Source: Marinilactibacillus sp. Marseille-P9653
GTDB lineage: Bacteria > Bacillota > Bacilli > Lactobacillales > Carnobacteriaceae_A
DNA: 64,000 nt
NCBI RefSeq assembly: GCF_916618885.1
Contig: NZ_CAKAKH010000001.1
Location: 744,001-808,000, forward strand
Direction: 5' to 3'
Position 1 is the first letter of the stretch. Every line of letters begins with the position of its first letter. The notes under the pieces are model-generated. The model did no database searches. It saw only the letters and a list, made by a program, of their open reading frames with translations, and had not been told where the DNA came from. This document shows positions 51,246-61,942 of the stretch, one piece after another. Position numbers and translations under genes: made by a program.

Positions 51246-51840
51246 TTTTTAGCCTCCTTTACTCGGTATGTAACCTCCTTCGATCACCTTACAATACTAA
51301 TGATAGCATTTTATTGTTATAAAGTCATCGGTCTGGAGGCGGATAACCTAATTGATTTTGCTTATTATTGTGTAACAATTTATATAACTAAATAAATCTT
51401 GAGTATAAAATATTGGTACCTTTTTTTTGATGTTAATTATGCCTTAATTTTAACAGAAAAGAAGGTTAAAATCTGGAATGAAGCAGATTATTTCTTAGTA
51501 GATATCGTGCATGTTATAAATGAATAATTATAAATAAGTATAAGTAATTATTTGAAATGTTCTTTTAGGGTTCGATCAATTTAAGTGCTTAACATTCTAA
51601 CAGAATGAATTTTTACTCAGATAATATAAACTTTACAATACTTTAGCACACTCTATACATATAGGATAGAATAAGTGAAATTGTTTGGTGTTATAATGAA
51701 GTTAGGATACAATATCGGTAGAAGAGAATAAAATGAGATTTGTAACGTATAGAATATTTGTGTGTTTTTATCAACACATGTGAGTAGTTTCTTAGGAAGC
51801 ATCTCATCTCATATTAATAAGTGAAAGGAGGTCTTCTTGA
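51246..51840. other. Long AT-rich intergenic region before the glycogen operon
   Basis: 595 bases without a gene. The best promoter signal is TGT-TATAAT (extended -10 at 51689-51697), about 145 bases before glgB, without a clear -35. Several runs of T and A lie upstream. I see no riboswitch, terminator or clear catabolite-repression site. The NfeD promoter should lie at the left end but is not clear. Confidence 0.5.
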
Positions 51841-53757
51841 ATGGATAATGAATTTTCATCCAAGATGACTGATTCAGAAATGGAAAAGTCACTTTACCTA
51901 TTCAACAAAGGAGAAAACTTTGATAGTTACTTTATTTTAGGAACAACTGAGTTGGATAACGGTTTTCGTTTTACTCTATGGGCACCTCGTGCAGCTGAAG
52001 TATATGTAGTAGGTGACTTCAATCAATGGCAAGAGGAAGCCATGATGCAAAGAATATCTGAAACAGGAGCCTGGTCAATGGCTGTTCCAGAAGCTAGGAC
52101 AGGTGACCACTACAAATACAAAATTGTACAGCAGGATGGAACAATTACTTACAAAATTGATCCCTATGCAAAAGAATTTGAAGTTAGACCTAAAGACGCT
52201 TCGATTGTTAAAGGACTTCCTGAAAAGAAATGGTCTGACGGACTATGGATGGCGAATAGAAAACGCAAGTCAGTCTATGAGCGTCCTTTAAATATATATG
52301 AAGTTCATTTGAGTTCCTGGAAACGTAATGAAGATGGATCTTGGTATTCAATCAAACAACTTCAAGAAGAGCTCATTCCGTATGTTAAAGAGATGGGATA
52401 CACACATATTGAATTTCTACCTTTAATGGAGCATCCGCTAGACGCTAGTTGGGGATATCAAACGACTGGATTTTATGCCTTATCTTCAAAATACGGCACT
52501 ATGGAAGAGTTTCAAGATTTTGTTGAAGCCGCACATAAGGCGAATGTTGGAGTTATAATGGACTGGGTTCCAGGTCATTTCAATAGAAATGCTTATGCAT
52601 TAGCTTATTTTGATGGAACGCCGCAATTTGAATATCAAGATGAAAATCGTGCAATCAATAATAGGTGGGGTACATTGAATTTTGATTTATCAAAATCTGA
52701 AATTCATAGTTTTTTGATATCTAATGCCTTATTCTGGATTGAACAGTTTCACCTTGATGGATTGAGGGTCGATGCTGTAAGTAATATGCTTTATCTGGAT
52801 TATGACATTGGTGAACACACGCTGAATGAAGATGGATCTAACCACAATCGAGATGGGGTTGCTTTTATACAGAAAATGAATCGAGTATTATTTGAGCGAC
52901 ATCCTGACTTGTTAGTCATGGCTGAAGAAAGTACAGCTTGGAGTAAAGTTACACATCCCGTCCATGAGGGTGGATTAGGTTTCAACTATAAATGGAATAT
53001 GGGCTGGATGAATGATACATTGAAATTTTTCGAAATGGATCCAATTGAAAGAAAATATCATTTTGATCTTATTACGTTCTCTTTCATGTATACATTCAAT
53101 GAAAATTTTGTTCTTCCAATCTCCCATGACGAAGTGGTCCACGGGAAAAAGTCATTAATGGATAAAATGTTTGGAGATCGATACAACCAGTTTGCAGGAC
53201 TCAGAACACTTGAAACCTATAAAATGATGCATCCTGGGAAAAAGTTGCAGTTTATGGGATCAGAATTTGGACAATTTCTGGAGTGGCGATTTGATGAAGG
53301 TTTGGAATGGACAAATTTAGAAGATCCTTACAACCATCGTCATCTTGAATTTACAAAACAATTAAACAACTTTTATAAGAATGAAAAAGCATTATGGGAA
53401 GTCGATCATCAAAAAGACGGTTTAGAAATTCTAGATGCTTCAAATAATGAACAGACAACATTATTTTTTGTTAGAAAAGGTAAAAAAACTAGAGACTTCT
53501 TAATTGTTCTTTGTAACTTTGTTCCGGTAGAACGCCATAATATTCGAGTTGGTGTACCGTTTAAAGGGCAATACGAAGAAGTATGGAATACAGAATATGA
53601 CACTTTAGGCGGGACATGGACAAAAGGACAAGGTGTCTTAAAAACCGATGCAATTTCCGCTAATGGGTATGAGCAGTCTGTTGAATTGATGTTACCTGCA
53701 TTAAGTATTATCGTTCTTAAACCTAAAAGAGTTTACGGCGTTCCCAAATCATCATAA
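51841..53757 (+). CDS. glgB: 1,4-alpha-glucan branching enzyme
   Basis: 638 residues, AAAGGAGG before the ATG. An N-terminal CBM48 domain (about 30-120, FRFTLWAPRAAEVYVVGDFNQW) is followed by the GH13 barrel: DWVPGHF, DGLRVDAV with nucleophile Asp at about 311, MAEES with acid/base Glu at about 362, and SHDEVVHGK. The C-terminal beta domain ends the protein. It moves chain segments to make alpha-1,6 branches in glycogen. First gene of the glgBCDAP operon; length is normal. Confidence 0.94.
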   Translation: MDNEFSSKMTDSEMEKSLYLFNKGENFDSYFILGTTELDNGFRFTLWAPRAAEVYVVGDFNQWQEEAMMQRISETGAWSMAVPEARTGDHYKYKIVQQDGTITYKIDPYAKEFEVRPKDASIVKGLPEKKWSDGLWMANRKRKSVYERPLNIYEVHLSSWKRNEDGSWYSIKQLQEELIPYVKEMGYTHIEFLPLMEHPLDASWGYQTTGFYALSSKYGTMEEFQDFVEAAHKANVGVIMDWVPGHFNRNAYALAYFDGTPQFEYQDENRAINNRWGTLNFDLSKSEIHSFLISNALFWIEQFHLDGLRVDAVSNMLYLDYDIGEHTLNEDGSNHNRDGVAFIQKMNRVLFERHPDLLVMAEESTAWSKVTHPVHEGGLGFNYKWNMGWMNDTLKFFEMDPIERKYHFDLITFSFMYTFNENFVLPISHDEVVHGKKSLMDKMFGDRYNQFAGLRTLETYKMMHPGKKLQFMGSEFGQFLEWRFDEGLEWTNLEDPYNHRHLEFTKQLNNFYKNEKALWEVDHQKDGLEILDASNNEQTTLFFVRKGKKTRDFLIVLCNFVPVERHNIRVGVPFKGQYEEVWNTEYDTLGGTWTKGQGVLKTDAISANGYEQSVELMLPALSIIVLKPKRVYGVPKSS

Positions 53758-53844
53758 TTTATTAATAGCATCGAAAGGTAATTGTAAACAGACTCATCAA
53801 GAAAAAGGAGGGAAGGAAGTTCTCTTAGAGACTTCCGAATATAG

Positions 53845-54990
53845 ATGAAAACAGAAACAGTAGCAATGATATTAGCTGGTGGACAGGGATCTAGACTAGG
53901 TAAACTGACAAAACAAATTGCCAAACCAGCTGTACCATTTGGTGGTAATTATCGTATCATAGACTTCGCCTTATCCAATTGTGCCAATTCAGGAATCAAT
54001 AATGTAGGTGTAGTAACGCAGTATCAACCATTAGTCTTGAATCAGCATGTTGGTAATGGAGCAAGCTGGGGACTAAACCGTCACAACGGAGGCGCAACTA
54101 TTTTACAGCCTTATTCAAGTGTTGATGGAGAAAAATTCTTTAAAGGGACATCACATGCTGTTTATCAGAATATCAGTTTTATTGATGCGCAAAATCCAGA
54201 TTATGTTGTCATTCTTTCCGGAGATCATATCTATAAAATGGATTACGAGAAAATGCTGGATTTCCATAAAGAAAAGGCAGCTTCTTTGACAGTTGGTGTT
54301 ATGCCCGTTGAATGGGAAGAAGCTTCTCGTTTTGGTGTTATGAATACAGACCGCACGGAACGGATCACTGAATTTCAAGAAAAGCCGGCAGAGCCAAAAT
54401 CTAACCTAGCTTCAATGGGGATTTATATCTTTAACTGGCCAAGACTAAAGCAATACCTTGTAGATAATCAAGCAAAAAATAGACAGATGGATGACTTTGG
54501 CCACCACGTTATTCCAGCATATTTGAGAAACAGCGAGTCTGTTTATGCTTATTCATTTAAAGGATATTGGAAAGATGTTGGAACAGTTGAAAGTCTATGG
54601 GCCGCAAATATGGAGTTTTTGAATCCTGACCATGAATTAGATATTCGAGATAAAAACTGGAAAGTTTATTCTCAAAATCCAAATACAACAGCACAGTTCT
54701 TAACGGATACAGCTAAAGTAAAAGATTCGATGATTACTGATGGTTGCTATATCGCAGGTGAAGTAAATCATTCAGTTCTTTCACATAACGTAAAAATCGG
54801 TAAGAATTCCGTTGTAAAAGATAGTGTGATTATGCCAGGAGCAGTAATTGGAGAAAATGTTACGATAACAAAAGCAATTATTGGAGAAAATGCTTATATT
54901 TACGACGGTGCAGAAATCATCGGCGATAATGGTGAGATTTCAGTAGTAGGCTATGGAGAAGAAGTAGGAGGATACAAAGATGCGGAATGA
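53845..54990 (+). CDS. glgC: Glucose-1-phosphate adenylyltransferase, catalytic subunit
   Basis: 381 residues. N-terminal nucleotidyltransferase with [23 protein letters not shown] (residues 8-30), [19 protein letters not shown] and GYWKDVGT; the C-terminal left-handed helix domain starts at about 290. It makes ADP-glucose from glucose-1-phosphate and ATP, the committed step. The nearest AAGGAGGG (53806-53812) is 33 bases before the ATG, with a 9-bp hairpin between them that could bring the site close (see findings). A stop just upstream excludes an earlier start. Confidence 0.94.
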   Translation: MKTETVAMILAGGQGSRLGKLTKQIAKPAVPFGGNYRIIDFALSNCANSGINNVGVVTQYQPLVLNQHVGNGASWGLNRHNGGATILQPYSSVDGEKFFKGTSHAVYQNISFIDAQNPDYVVILSGDHIYKMDYEKMLDFHKEKAASLTVGVMPVEWEEASRFGVMNTDRTERITEFQEKPAEPKSNLASMGIYIFNWPRLKQYLVDNQAKNRQMDDFGHHVIPAYLRNSESVYAYSFKGYWKDVGTVESLWAANMEFLNPDHELDIRDKNWKVYSQNPNTTAQFLTDTAKVKDSMITDGCYIAGEVNHSVLSHNVKIGKNSVVKDSVIMPGAVIGENVTITKAIIGENAYIYDGAEIIGDNGEISVVGYGEEVGGYKDAE

Positions 54991-56140
54991 AATTGCAGCA
55001 ATATTTAATTTAGTAGAAAATGAAGATAAGTTAAGACCTCTGACGGAGAGAAGACCGATTGCTTCTTTACCATTTGCTTGTCGCTACAGACTAATCGATT
55101 TTCCTTTTTCAAGTCTTTATAATGCTGAGGCTATCTCTGCAGCATTATTCATTTCTGAATCGGGACATTCTTTATATGACCATATCAGATCTGGTGCTAC
55201 ATGGGGACTTGACTCAATTGCGGGCGGAGGGGTATTTACACACTCCCAAATTCGTCTGAAAACTTCTAATGCAGAAGAAGGTTATACGCCCGCTTATTAT
55301 GATGATCACTATAAATATGTGACACGTTCTCATGCGGATTACATTCTATTAATGGGTTCAAGTATGCTTTCAAATATCCAGATTAAATCAATTGTAAATT
55401 ATCATAACGATAAATCCAGTGATGTAACAATCGCCTATAAAAAAATGGATCGCAAAGCATTTAGGGAAGATACTGCTTATAGTTCTTATGAATTCTATGA
55501 TGAAGATACCGGTAGAATCAATAAAATCGTACCGTTGACGGAAATTGGTTATGAAGAAACAGGTATACCTGTAGGCATTGAAGTTATGGTTATCAACAAG
55601 AAAACGTTTTTGAACTATCTTCAAAAGGCTAGAGAGCGCAACTTATGTGTGAGTGTGAAGACCTTCTCTGAACTAGCACTTCAAGACGATGATGGAGTGT
55701 ATGGTTTCGAATACACAGGTTATCTAAAAGCAATTGAAGATATTAAGAGCTACTTTGAAGCCAACATGGAGATGTTAAACGAAGATAACTTTAACGCTTT
55801 GTTTTATCGTGCGGATCCTGTGCTGACACGTTCGAAAAATTCTGCTCCAACTTTTTACGGTGAGAATGCAGAAATTCACAATTCACAGGTCGCGAATGAT
55901 TGTGAAATTTATGGATCAGTTAAGAATTCGCTTATTTTTAGAAAAGCGAATATTGCTAAAAATGCAAAAGTTGAAAATTCTATTATTATGCAAGACTGCT
56001 ACATTGAAGAAGATGTTTATTTGAATTATGTCATCTTAGATAAGCATGTTTATGTTAAAAAAGGTGTTCGTTTAGAAGGAACACCAGAAAATCCAATTGT
56101 AATTAGTAAAAATTCGGTTGTCGATGGGGACAATAGTTAA
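54980..56140 (+). CDS. glgD: Glucose-1-phosphate adenylyltransferase, regulatory subunit
   Basis: 386 residues. It resembles GlgC but lacks the catalytic AGGQGxRL loop; that place reads [21 protein letters not shown]. The C-terminal left-handed beta-helix region (about 280-375) is kept. In Firmicutes GlgD forms a hetero-oligomer with GlgC and raises its activity. It overlaps glgC by 11 bases, with GTAGGAGG inside glgC as ribosome site, so the two subunits are coupled in translation. Confidence 0.92.
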   Translation: MRNEIAAIFNLVENEDKLRPLTERRPIASLPFACRYRLIDFPFSSLYNAEAISAALFISESGHSLYDHIRSGATWGLDSIAGGGVFTHSQIRLKTSNAEEGYTPAYYDDHYKYVTRSHADYILLMGSSMLSNIQIKSIVNYHNDKSSDVTIAYKKMDRKAFREDTAYSSYEFYDEDTGRINKIVPLTEIGYEETGIPVGIEVMVINKKTFLNYLQKARERNLCVSVKTFSELALQDDDGVYGFEYTGYLKAIEDIKSYFEANMEMLNEDNFNALFYRADPVLTRSKNSAPTFYGENAEIHNSQVANDCEIYGSVKNSLIFRKANIAKNAKVENSIIMQDCYIEEDVYLNYVILDKHVYVKKGVRLEGTPENPIVISKNSVVDGDNS

Positions 56141-56159
56141 AGAAAGGGTGACAGTCAGT

Positions 56160-57599
56160 ATGAATATTATGTTTGCAGCATCTGAATGTGCACCGTTCTT
56201 TAAAACGGGCGGACTGGGAGATGTCTTGGGGGCACTTCCAAAAGAACTGGCTAAAGGTGGTAACGACGTGCGCGTTGTTGTGCCTTTCTACAAGCAGAAA
56301 ATGCCTGAAAAATACCTGAGCCAATTAAAAGATGTTGCCAGCTTTAATGTTAAAGTAGGTTGGCGAAACCAGTATTGTGGTATTAAAGAACTCGTTTTGG
56401 ATCAAGTCACATACTATTTCATTGATAATCTTTTTTATTTTGATCGAGAAACTTTGTATGACTACGGAGATGACGGAGAACGCTTTGCATATTTCAGCAT
56501 GGCTGTAATAGAAATGCTAGAGAAAATTGATTTTATTCCTGATATTCTTCACGTCAATGATTGGCAGACTGCGGTGATTCCCGTATTACTGAAAGATAAA
56601 TATCACTGGGTAAATGCGCTGAAGGATATCAAGACCGTTTTGACCATTCACAACATTTTGTTTCAAGGTAAATTTGATCAATATATCCTTTCAGATTTCT
56701 TTGATATGGGATACAGTGCTTTTCACGATCATGGTCTCAAACATGAAGATCAAGTGGGTTGGCTTAAAGGTGGTATCTATTATGCGGATCTTGTCACTAC
56801 CGTTAGCCCGACGTATGCAGAGGAAATTAAGACACCTGAGAATGGATATGGACTGGACCATGACTTACAAAATATTTCCTATAAACTTGTTGGGATATTA
56901 AACGGTATCGATTACGATATATATGATCCTAGTAAGGATAAGGTTATTCCTGCTCAATTTTCTGTTGAAGATTTATCAGGAAAATATGAGAATAAAGCCG
57001 CTTTGCAAAAAGCTTTTGCTTTACCTGAAGACAAAGAAACGGCATTAGTTGGTGTGGTCACTCGTTTAGATGAACAAAAAGGTATTCAATTGATTGCTGA
57101 AGCAATGGACGAATTACTTTCACATCGTAATCTTCAAGTCGTGCTTTTAGGTACAGGAAAAGAATATTTTGAAGATACATTTCGTTATTTCACTTCAAGG
57201 TATCCAGAGAAGTTTAGTGCAAGAATTGAATTTGATAGTGATCTTGCACAATTGATTTATGCTGGATCAGATGCATTTTTAATGCCATCGCAATTTGAAC
57301 CATGTGGATTATCACAATTAAATTCACTTCGTTACGGGACATTACCAATCGTGCATGAAGTCGGTGGACTTGTAGACACGGTTCAAGCTTATAATTCTAG
57401 TAATGGAGAAGGCACTGGATTCAGTTTTCATGGATTTACGGCGTCCATGATGCTTGAAACCATTGATCGTGCTTTATCGGTATACTACGATCACCCCGAA
57501 CACTGGAAAGGCATGATGATTAGAGGTATGAAAAAAGACAACAGCTGGAAAAAGTCAGCTGAAAAATATTTAGATCAATATAAGTATTTAAGTTATTAA
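56160..57599 (+). CDS. glgA: Glycogen synthase (ADP-glucose type)
   Basis: 479 residues from the ATG at 56160, after GAAAGGGTGA; an earlier in-frame ATG at 56118 would overlap glgD. The N-terminal GT5 domain begins MFAASECAPFFKTGGLGDVLGALP with the ADP-glucose-binding KTGGL motif. HVNDWQTA and TIHNILFQG follow. The C-terminal GT-B half has VTRLDEQKGI and the catalytic region PSQFEPCGLSQL. It extends alpha-1,4 glucan chains from ADP-glucose. Fourth gene of the operon. Confidence 0.94.
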   Translation: MNIMFAASECAPFFKTGGLGDVLGALPKELAKGGNDVRVVVPFYKQKMPEKYLSQLKDVASFNVKVGWRNQYCGIKELVLDQVTYYFIDNLFYFDRETLYDYGDDGERFAYFSMAVIEMLEKIDFIPDILHVNDWQTAVIPVLLKDKYHWVNALKDIKTVLTIHNILFQGKFDQYILSDFFDMGYSAFHDHGLKHEDQVGWLKGGIYYADLVTTVSPTYAEEIKTPENGYGLDHDLQNISYKLVGILNGIDYDIYDPSKDKVIPAQFSVEDLSGKYENKAALQKAFALPEDKETALVGVVTRLDEQKGIQLIAEAMDELLSHRNLQVVLLGTGKEYFEDTFRYFTSRYPEKFSARIEFDSDLAQLIYAGSDAFLMPSQFEPCGLSQLNSLRYGTLPIVHEVGGLVDTVQAYNSSNGEGTGFSFHGFTASMMLETIDRALSVYYDHPEHWKGMMIRGMKKDNSWKKSAEKYLDQYKYLSY

Positions 57600-57605
57600 T
57601 AGAGG

Positions 57606-57665
57606 TAACCCTTGAAATTTCCCTGCCATCATTCAGTAGAAAATTTCAAGGGTTATTTATTTTAA
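57606..57665 (+). terminator. Long hairpin between glgA and glgP
   Basis: TAACCCTTGAAATTT (57606-57620) and AAATTTCAAGGGTTA (57641-57655) form a perfect 15-bp stem with a 20-base loop; TTTATTTT follows. It could be a partial terminator or an RNA processing site that lowers or separates glgP expression. Confidence 0.6.
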
Positions 57666-57704
57666 TCAAGCTGTAGTATGGGGATATTAGAAACGGAGGA
57701 AGTT

Positions 57705-60140
57705 ATGTTTAATTCAGTAGATGCATTCACTCAAGAGTACAAGCAACAGTTTCAAAATTTATATGCTTTCACATACGATCAAGGTACAAATGAACAACAA
57801 TATACTGCGTTAGGTACGCTGATCAAAAATAAGCTTTCCAAAAACTGGAAAGCTACACGTGAACAATACTTAGAGGACAAAGTCAAACAAGTCTACTATT
57901 TTTCAATGGAATTTTTGCCAGGACGTCAGTTGAAAAGCAATGCCTATAACATGAATATTTTGCCCGTAATCGAAGAAGGCGTTCAGGCGTTAGGTCTTGA
58001 TTTCGAACATTTAGTAGAGGCGGAAGCTGATCCAGCGCTCGGAAATGGTGGGCTTGGTAGATTGGCTTCTTGTTTTATGGATTCTTTGGCTTCTTTGGGT
58101 ATACCTGGAAATGGGAATGGTATTCGATATCAATATGGACTATTTCGCCAAAAATTTGTAGATGGACATCAAGTTGAATTACCCGAGTATTGGCTACGTA
58201 ACCAGAATGTTTGGGAGACAAGAAATGATCAGTCATCATACATTGTACGCTTTGGAGGCAATATATGGCTAGAAGCAGATCAACAGGGCCATCTGATTCC
58301 GCAATACGAAGATACTCAGAATGTATTAGCTGTTCCTTACGATACACCTATGGTTGGATATAAGACGAATAAGATTAATAACCTGAGGTTGTGGTCTGCT
58401 GAAATTCCTGTAGAAGAGGAAGAAAACTATCATTCACTTCAAGCAATAGAGCCAATCAAAGAAATTACCCAAGTACTTTATCCAGACGACTCTAATTATG
58501 AAGGTAGATTGCTCCGATTAAAACAAGAATACTTTATGGTATCTGCCGGCGTACAATCTATTGTAAGACAATTTAGAAAATACAATTTACCTAGAAAATA
58601 CTTTCCAGAAAAAATTGCCATCCACATTAATGATACGCATCCAGCGCTTGTAGTGCCTGAACTCATGCGGATCTTGATCGATGAAGAACACTTGAGTTGG
58701 GAGCAAGCCTGGGAAATAACTAGTAAAACGTGTAGTTATACAAACCATACAGTTCTTAGAGAAGCTCTTGAAAAATGGCCTATTGAAATGATGAAATCAC
58801 TGTTACCAAGAATTTATATGATCATAGACGAAATTAACCATAGGTTTGTAGAAGAAAATTTACCACTATATGGAGAGTCGTTAACTTGGAAAACAGCCAT
58901 TCTTCAAGATGGTATGGTAAATATGGCCCATCTTGCGATTATTGGAAGTTACAGTGTGAATGGAGTAGCACGATTACACACCGATATTTTGATGAATGAT
59001 GTATTGAAAGATTTCTTTACGCTATATCCAGGAAAATTCAATAATAAAACGAATGGAATCACTCAAAGACGCTGGATGCATTTGGCTAATCCTACTTTAA
59101 CAGAACTAATCGATTCTAAAATTGGTGAAGAGTGGAAACAGAACCCGGCAGAACTGAAGCTCCTTAAAGCGTTGGAAAAAGATGAGCAAACACTGGACCA
59201 ACTAGCCGAAATTAAATATCAGAATAAAGTAAAACTTGCAGATTATGTAGAAAAAGTACAGTCTCTCAAAATTAATCCTGAGGCACTATTCGATGTTCAA
59301 ATTAAACGCCTGCACGCTTATAAGAGACAGCATTTAAATGCTTTACACATTTTAGACCGATATTTGAGAATCAAAGACAATCCTTCAATCAGCATACAGC
59401 CAAGAGTATTTATTTTTGGAGCAAAAGCAGCACCGAGTTATCTTTATGCTAAACAAATTATAAAATTGATCAATTCGATTGCAGAACTAGTCAACAATGA
59501 TCCTGATGTAGGAGATCAATTAAAAGTTGTCTTCTTCGAAAATTATGGTGTATCTTTGGCTGAGAAAATCATTCCAGCAGCTGAAATTAGTGAGCAAATT
59601 TCGTTAGCCGGTAAAGAAGCTTCTGGAACAAGCAATATGAAACTAATGGCCAACGGAGCGTTAACACTAGCGACTCTTGACGGTGCAAATATTGAAATCA
59701 TGGAGTACGCCGGAGAAGAAAATCTCTTTACTTTTGGTCTATCAAGTGATGAAGTTAAAGCTTACGAGCAGACCCATAGTTATGATTCAAAAGGTATCTA
59801 TGACTCAAACAAGCGATTAAATAGAGTCCTCAATGCTTTGGTTGATGGAACAATTCCAGATGCTCAAAAAGAAGGAGAAGCAGTATTTGACGCTCTGGTA
59901 CACTATAATGATGAATATTTTGTATTAAAAGATTTTGATTATTATGTAAATGCTCAAGATAAAATTGACGCTTTATACGCAGACAAACGAGCATGGAATC
60001 GTAAGTCATTACTGAATATTGCAGCTTCAGCGCCATTTTCGGCCGATTATACAATTAAGCGTTATGCAGATGAAATATGGAAAGCGAAACCACAATGTAC
60101 AGGAAAGGAAGGCGTACATCCATTAAATGAACCAGTTTAA
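57705..60140 (+). CDS. glgP: Glycogen phosphorylase
   Basis: 811 residues from the ATG at 57705, after ACGGAGGAAG; an ATG at 57678 lacks a ribosome site. GT35 motifs: QVYYFSMEFLPGRQL, EADPALGNGGLGRLASCFMDS (about 110-130), and the pyridoxal-phosphate site EASGTSNMKLMANG, whose Lys binds the cofactor. It releases glucose-1-phosphate from glycogen ends. Last gene of the operon, behind a 15-bp hairpin. No debranching enzyme or pullulanase gene follows in this window, unlike in some other glg operons. Confidence 0.94.
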   Translation: MFNSVDAFTQEYKQQFQNLYAFTYDQGTNEQQYTALGTLIKNKLSKNWKATREQYLEDKVKQVYYFSMEFLPGRQLKSNAYNMNILPVIEEGVQALGLDFEHLVEAEADPALGNGGLGRLASCFMDSLASLGIPGNGNGIRYQYGLFRQKFVDGHQVELPEYWLRNQNVWETRNDQSSYIVRFGGNIWLEADQQGHLIPQYEDTQNVLAVPYDTPMVGYKTNKINNLRLWSAEIPVEEEENYHSLQAIEPIKEITQVLYPDDSNYEGRLLRLKQEYFMVSAGVQSIVRQFRKYNLPRKYFPEKIAIHINDTHPALVVPELMRILIDEEHLSWEQAWEITSKTCSYTNHTVLREALEKWPIEMMKSLLPRIYMIIDEINHRFVEENLPLYGESLTWKTAILQDGMVNMAHLAIIGSYSVNGVARLHTDILMNDVLKDFFTLYPGKFNNKTNGITQRRWMHLANPTLTELIDSKIGEEWKQNPAELKLLKALEKDEQTLDQLAEIKYQNKVKLADYVEKVQSLKINPEALFDVQIKRLHAYKRQHLNALHILDRYLRIKDNPSISIQPRVFIFGAKAAPSYLYAKQIIKLINSIAELVNNDPDVGDQLKVVFFENYGVSLAEKIIPAAEISEQISLAGKEASGTSNMKLMANGALTLATLDGANIEIMEYAGEENLFTFGLSSDEVKAYEQTHSYDSKGIYDSNKRLNRVLNALVDGTIPDAQKEGEAVFDALVHYNDEYFVLKDFDYYVNAQDKIDALYADKRAWNRKSLLNIAASAPFSADYTIKRYADEIWKAKPQCTGKEGVHPLNEPV

Positions 60141-60272
60141 GACCGTGCTAAAAGTGAAATAACTAAGATGACTTCTTGTCTAGCGTAATATTTTGCTTTC
60201 AATTTTAGAATTTACTTGATACACTAAATCTTGCTGTATTGCATTTCAAGTAAAGCAAAAGGACGAGATAAA

Positions 60273-61523
60273 ATGTTCAACAAATTTAGCTTAAATGAAT
60301 TCGGGACGACCGTTAAACAAGAAGTGTTAGCAGGAATCGTATCATTCTTTTCAGTATCTTATATTTTATTTGTAAATCCAAGTATTCTAGCTCAAGTTGG
60401 TGTACCAGCTGAATATAGTGTATTTTCGACAATCTTTGTCGCAGCAATTGGAACATTTTTAATGGGGATCATGGCAAACGCACCATTGGTTATGGCCCCA
60501 GGAATGGGAGAAAATGCTTTTTTCGCCTTTACTCTAGTGGCAGGTTTAGGTTTGACATGGCAGGAAGGACTAGCTGCAGTTGTGGTGACAGGCGTGCTGT
60601 TCGTACTCGTTGCTTTCTTAGGCATTATGACGTTGTTCAGTGAATCGATACCTAAGGAATTAAAACAAGCGATCACGATTGGAATTGGACTGTTTCTAAT
60701 CCTGATTGGTTTAGAAAACATGGGAATCTTGATTGATCGTCAATTACATCTTAATTGGATCGGTTTAGCTGGTTTGATTCTAGTTGCTATTTTAAAGAAA
60801 CTAAATGTTAAAGGTGGTTTCTTGATTGCGATTCTTTTGACCACGATTTTATACTGGATTGTGAATAGTCAAAGTTTTGAACCAATTAGTTTTGATCTAA
60901 CTGCTCTGGCAGGATATCCTGAGCTTTTAAGCGCACCAGATTATAGTCGGTTTTTGGATTTTGAATTCTGGCTAGGGGTATTCTCACTTTTAATGCTCTT
61001 GATATTTGAAACGATTGGAATGCTTGAAGCCTTTATTCCGGATCAGAAGCGTACAAATCAGGGGTACAAAGTAGGAGCAATATCAGGCTTGTTATCAGGG
61101 TTATTGGGAACCAGCCCTGCGATTCCCGTTGCCGAAAGTGGTGCAGGGATAGCAGAAGGCGGTAAAACAGGGTTGACTGCTGTTACGGTCAGTGGATTGT
61201 TTTTGCTTTCTATCGTCATTACGCCATTTTTATCGTATATTCCTTCTGAAGCTGTAGGACCGGTCATTGTTGTGACGGGAGGGTCTATGATTATTGGTAA
61301 TTTGAATATCAAAGTGAAGTCTATCGCTGAATGGATTCCGTTATTACTAATCATACTTTTGATTCCGTTGACAGGTAGTATTGTAGAAGGAATGGCTTAT
61401 GGATTTATTGCTTTTCCGATTATAAAAATGCTTACTGGAAAAAAACAAGATACTAATAAAGTGCTCTGGATTATAAGCTTACTTTTCTTACTCACCCTGA
61501 TATCGACATTCCTAATCAATTGA
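60273..61523 (+). CDS. Second NCS2 family permease (AzgA-like purine transporter)
   Basis: 416 residues from the ATG at 60273, after AAAGGACG; an earlier in-frame ATG at 60231 has no ribosome site and would lie near the promoter. About 12-13 membrane segments. EVLAGIVSFFSVSYILFVNP and APGMGENAFFAFT match the permease at 23068, but the substrate loop is changed: FETIGMLEAFIPDQKR and AESGAGIAEGGKTGLTA. No riboswitch precedes it. Probably a purine or related base carrier with a different preference or control. Confidence 0.87.
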   Translation: MFNKFSLNEFGTTVKQEVLAGIVSFFSVSYILFVNPSILAQVGVPAEYSVFSTIFVAAIGTFLMGIMANAPLVMAPGMGENAFFAFTLVAGLGLTWQEGLAAVVVTGVLFVLVAFLGIMTLFSESIPKELKQAITIGIGLFLILIGLENMGILIDRQLHLNWIGLAGLILVAILKKLNVKGGFLIAILLTTILYWIVNSQSFEPISFDLTALAGYPELLSAPDYSRFLDFEFWLGVFSLLMLLIFETIGMLEAFIPDQKRTNQGYKVGAISGLLSGLLGTSPAIPVAESGAGIAEGGKTGLTAVTVSGLFLLSIVITPFLSYIPSEAVGPVIVVTGGSMIIGNLNIKVKSIAEWIPLLLIILLIPLTGSIVEGMAYGFIAFPIIKMLTGKKQDTNKVLWIISLLFLLTLISTFLIN

Positions 61524-61534
61524 TAGCAATAAAA

Positions 61535-61581
61535 TAAGCTCGCTACAGAAGGTGCCAACGCATCTTCTGTAGCGAGCTTTT
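61535..61581. terminator. Bidirectional terminator after the second permease
   Basis: AAGCTCGCTACAGAAG (61535-61550) and CTTCTGTAGCGAGCTT (61563-61578) form a perfect 16-bp stem with a 12-base loop. Confidence 0.85.
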
Positions 61582-61600
61582 AATAGTTTATAAATGCTGG

Positions 61601-61942
61601 TTACTTTTTTTCAATAGGGTAGGTTGCATCATCTAACTCATCAAACAGCACGTATTGCTCATTGTCTTTTTTTTCAACAACTAATTGATAGCCAAAATCA
61701 TCTCTGAGTACAAGACGGCCTGGTGTTTCTTGAGGCAATATCGACTTCAATGATTGGGTATGATATTTACCTGTACCTTCAGAAGAAATTTCCAGGGAAA
61801 CATTCTTTGAAGATTTTGGTGCATTGACTGACCAATTTCCAATCAAATCTGATTCATAAAAAGAATCTTCATTGGATTTGGCTTGAACGCGACTTGGTTT
61901 AATCCAGTTCATGAGTTTCTGTAAAAAAGTTAAGTGCTTCAT
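61601..61942 (-). CDS. DUF4828-like small protein
   Basis: 113 residues. A basic N-terminal helix (FLQKLMNWIKPSR) precedes a beta-rich domain (about 33-105, LIGNWSVNAPKSSKNVSLEISSEGTG and LVLRDDFGYQLVVE) that resembles the small lipocalin-like DUF4828 domain of Lactobacillales. No signal peptide; function unknown. AAAGGAGTA lies before the ATG. Single gene ended by a shared terminator. Confidence 0.65.
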   Translation of the reverse strand: MKHLTFLQKLMNWIKPSRVQAKSNEDSFYESDLIGNWSVNAPKSSKNVSLEISSEGTGKYHTQSLKSILPQETPGRLVLRDDFGYQLVVEKKDNEQYVLFDELDDATYPIEKK

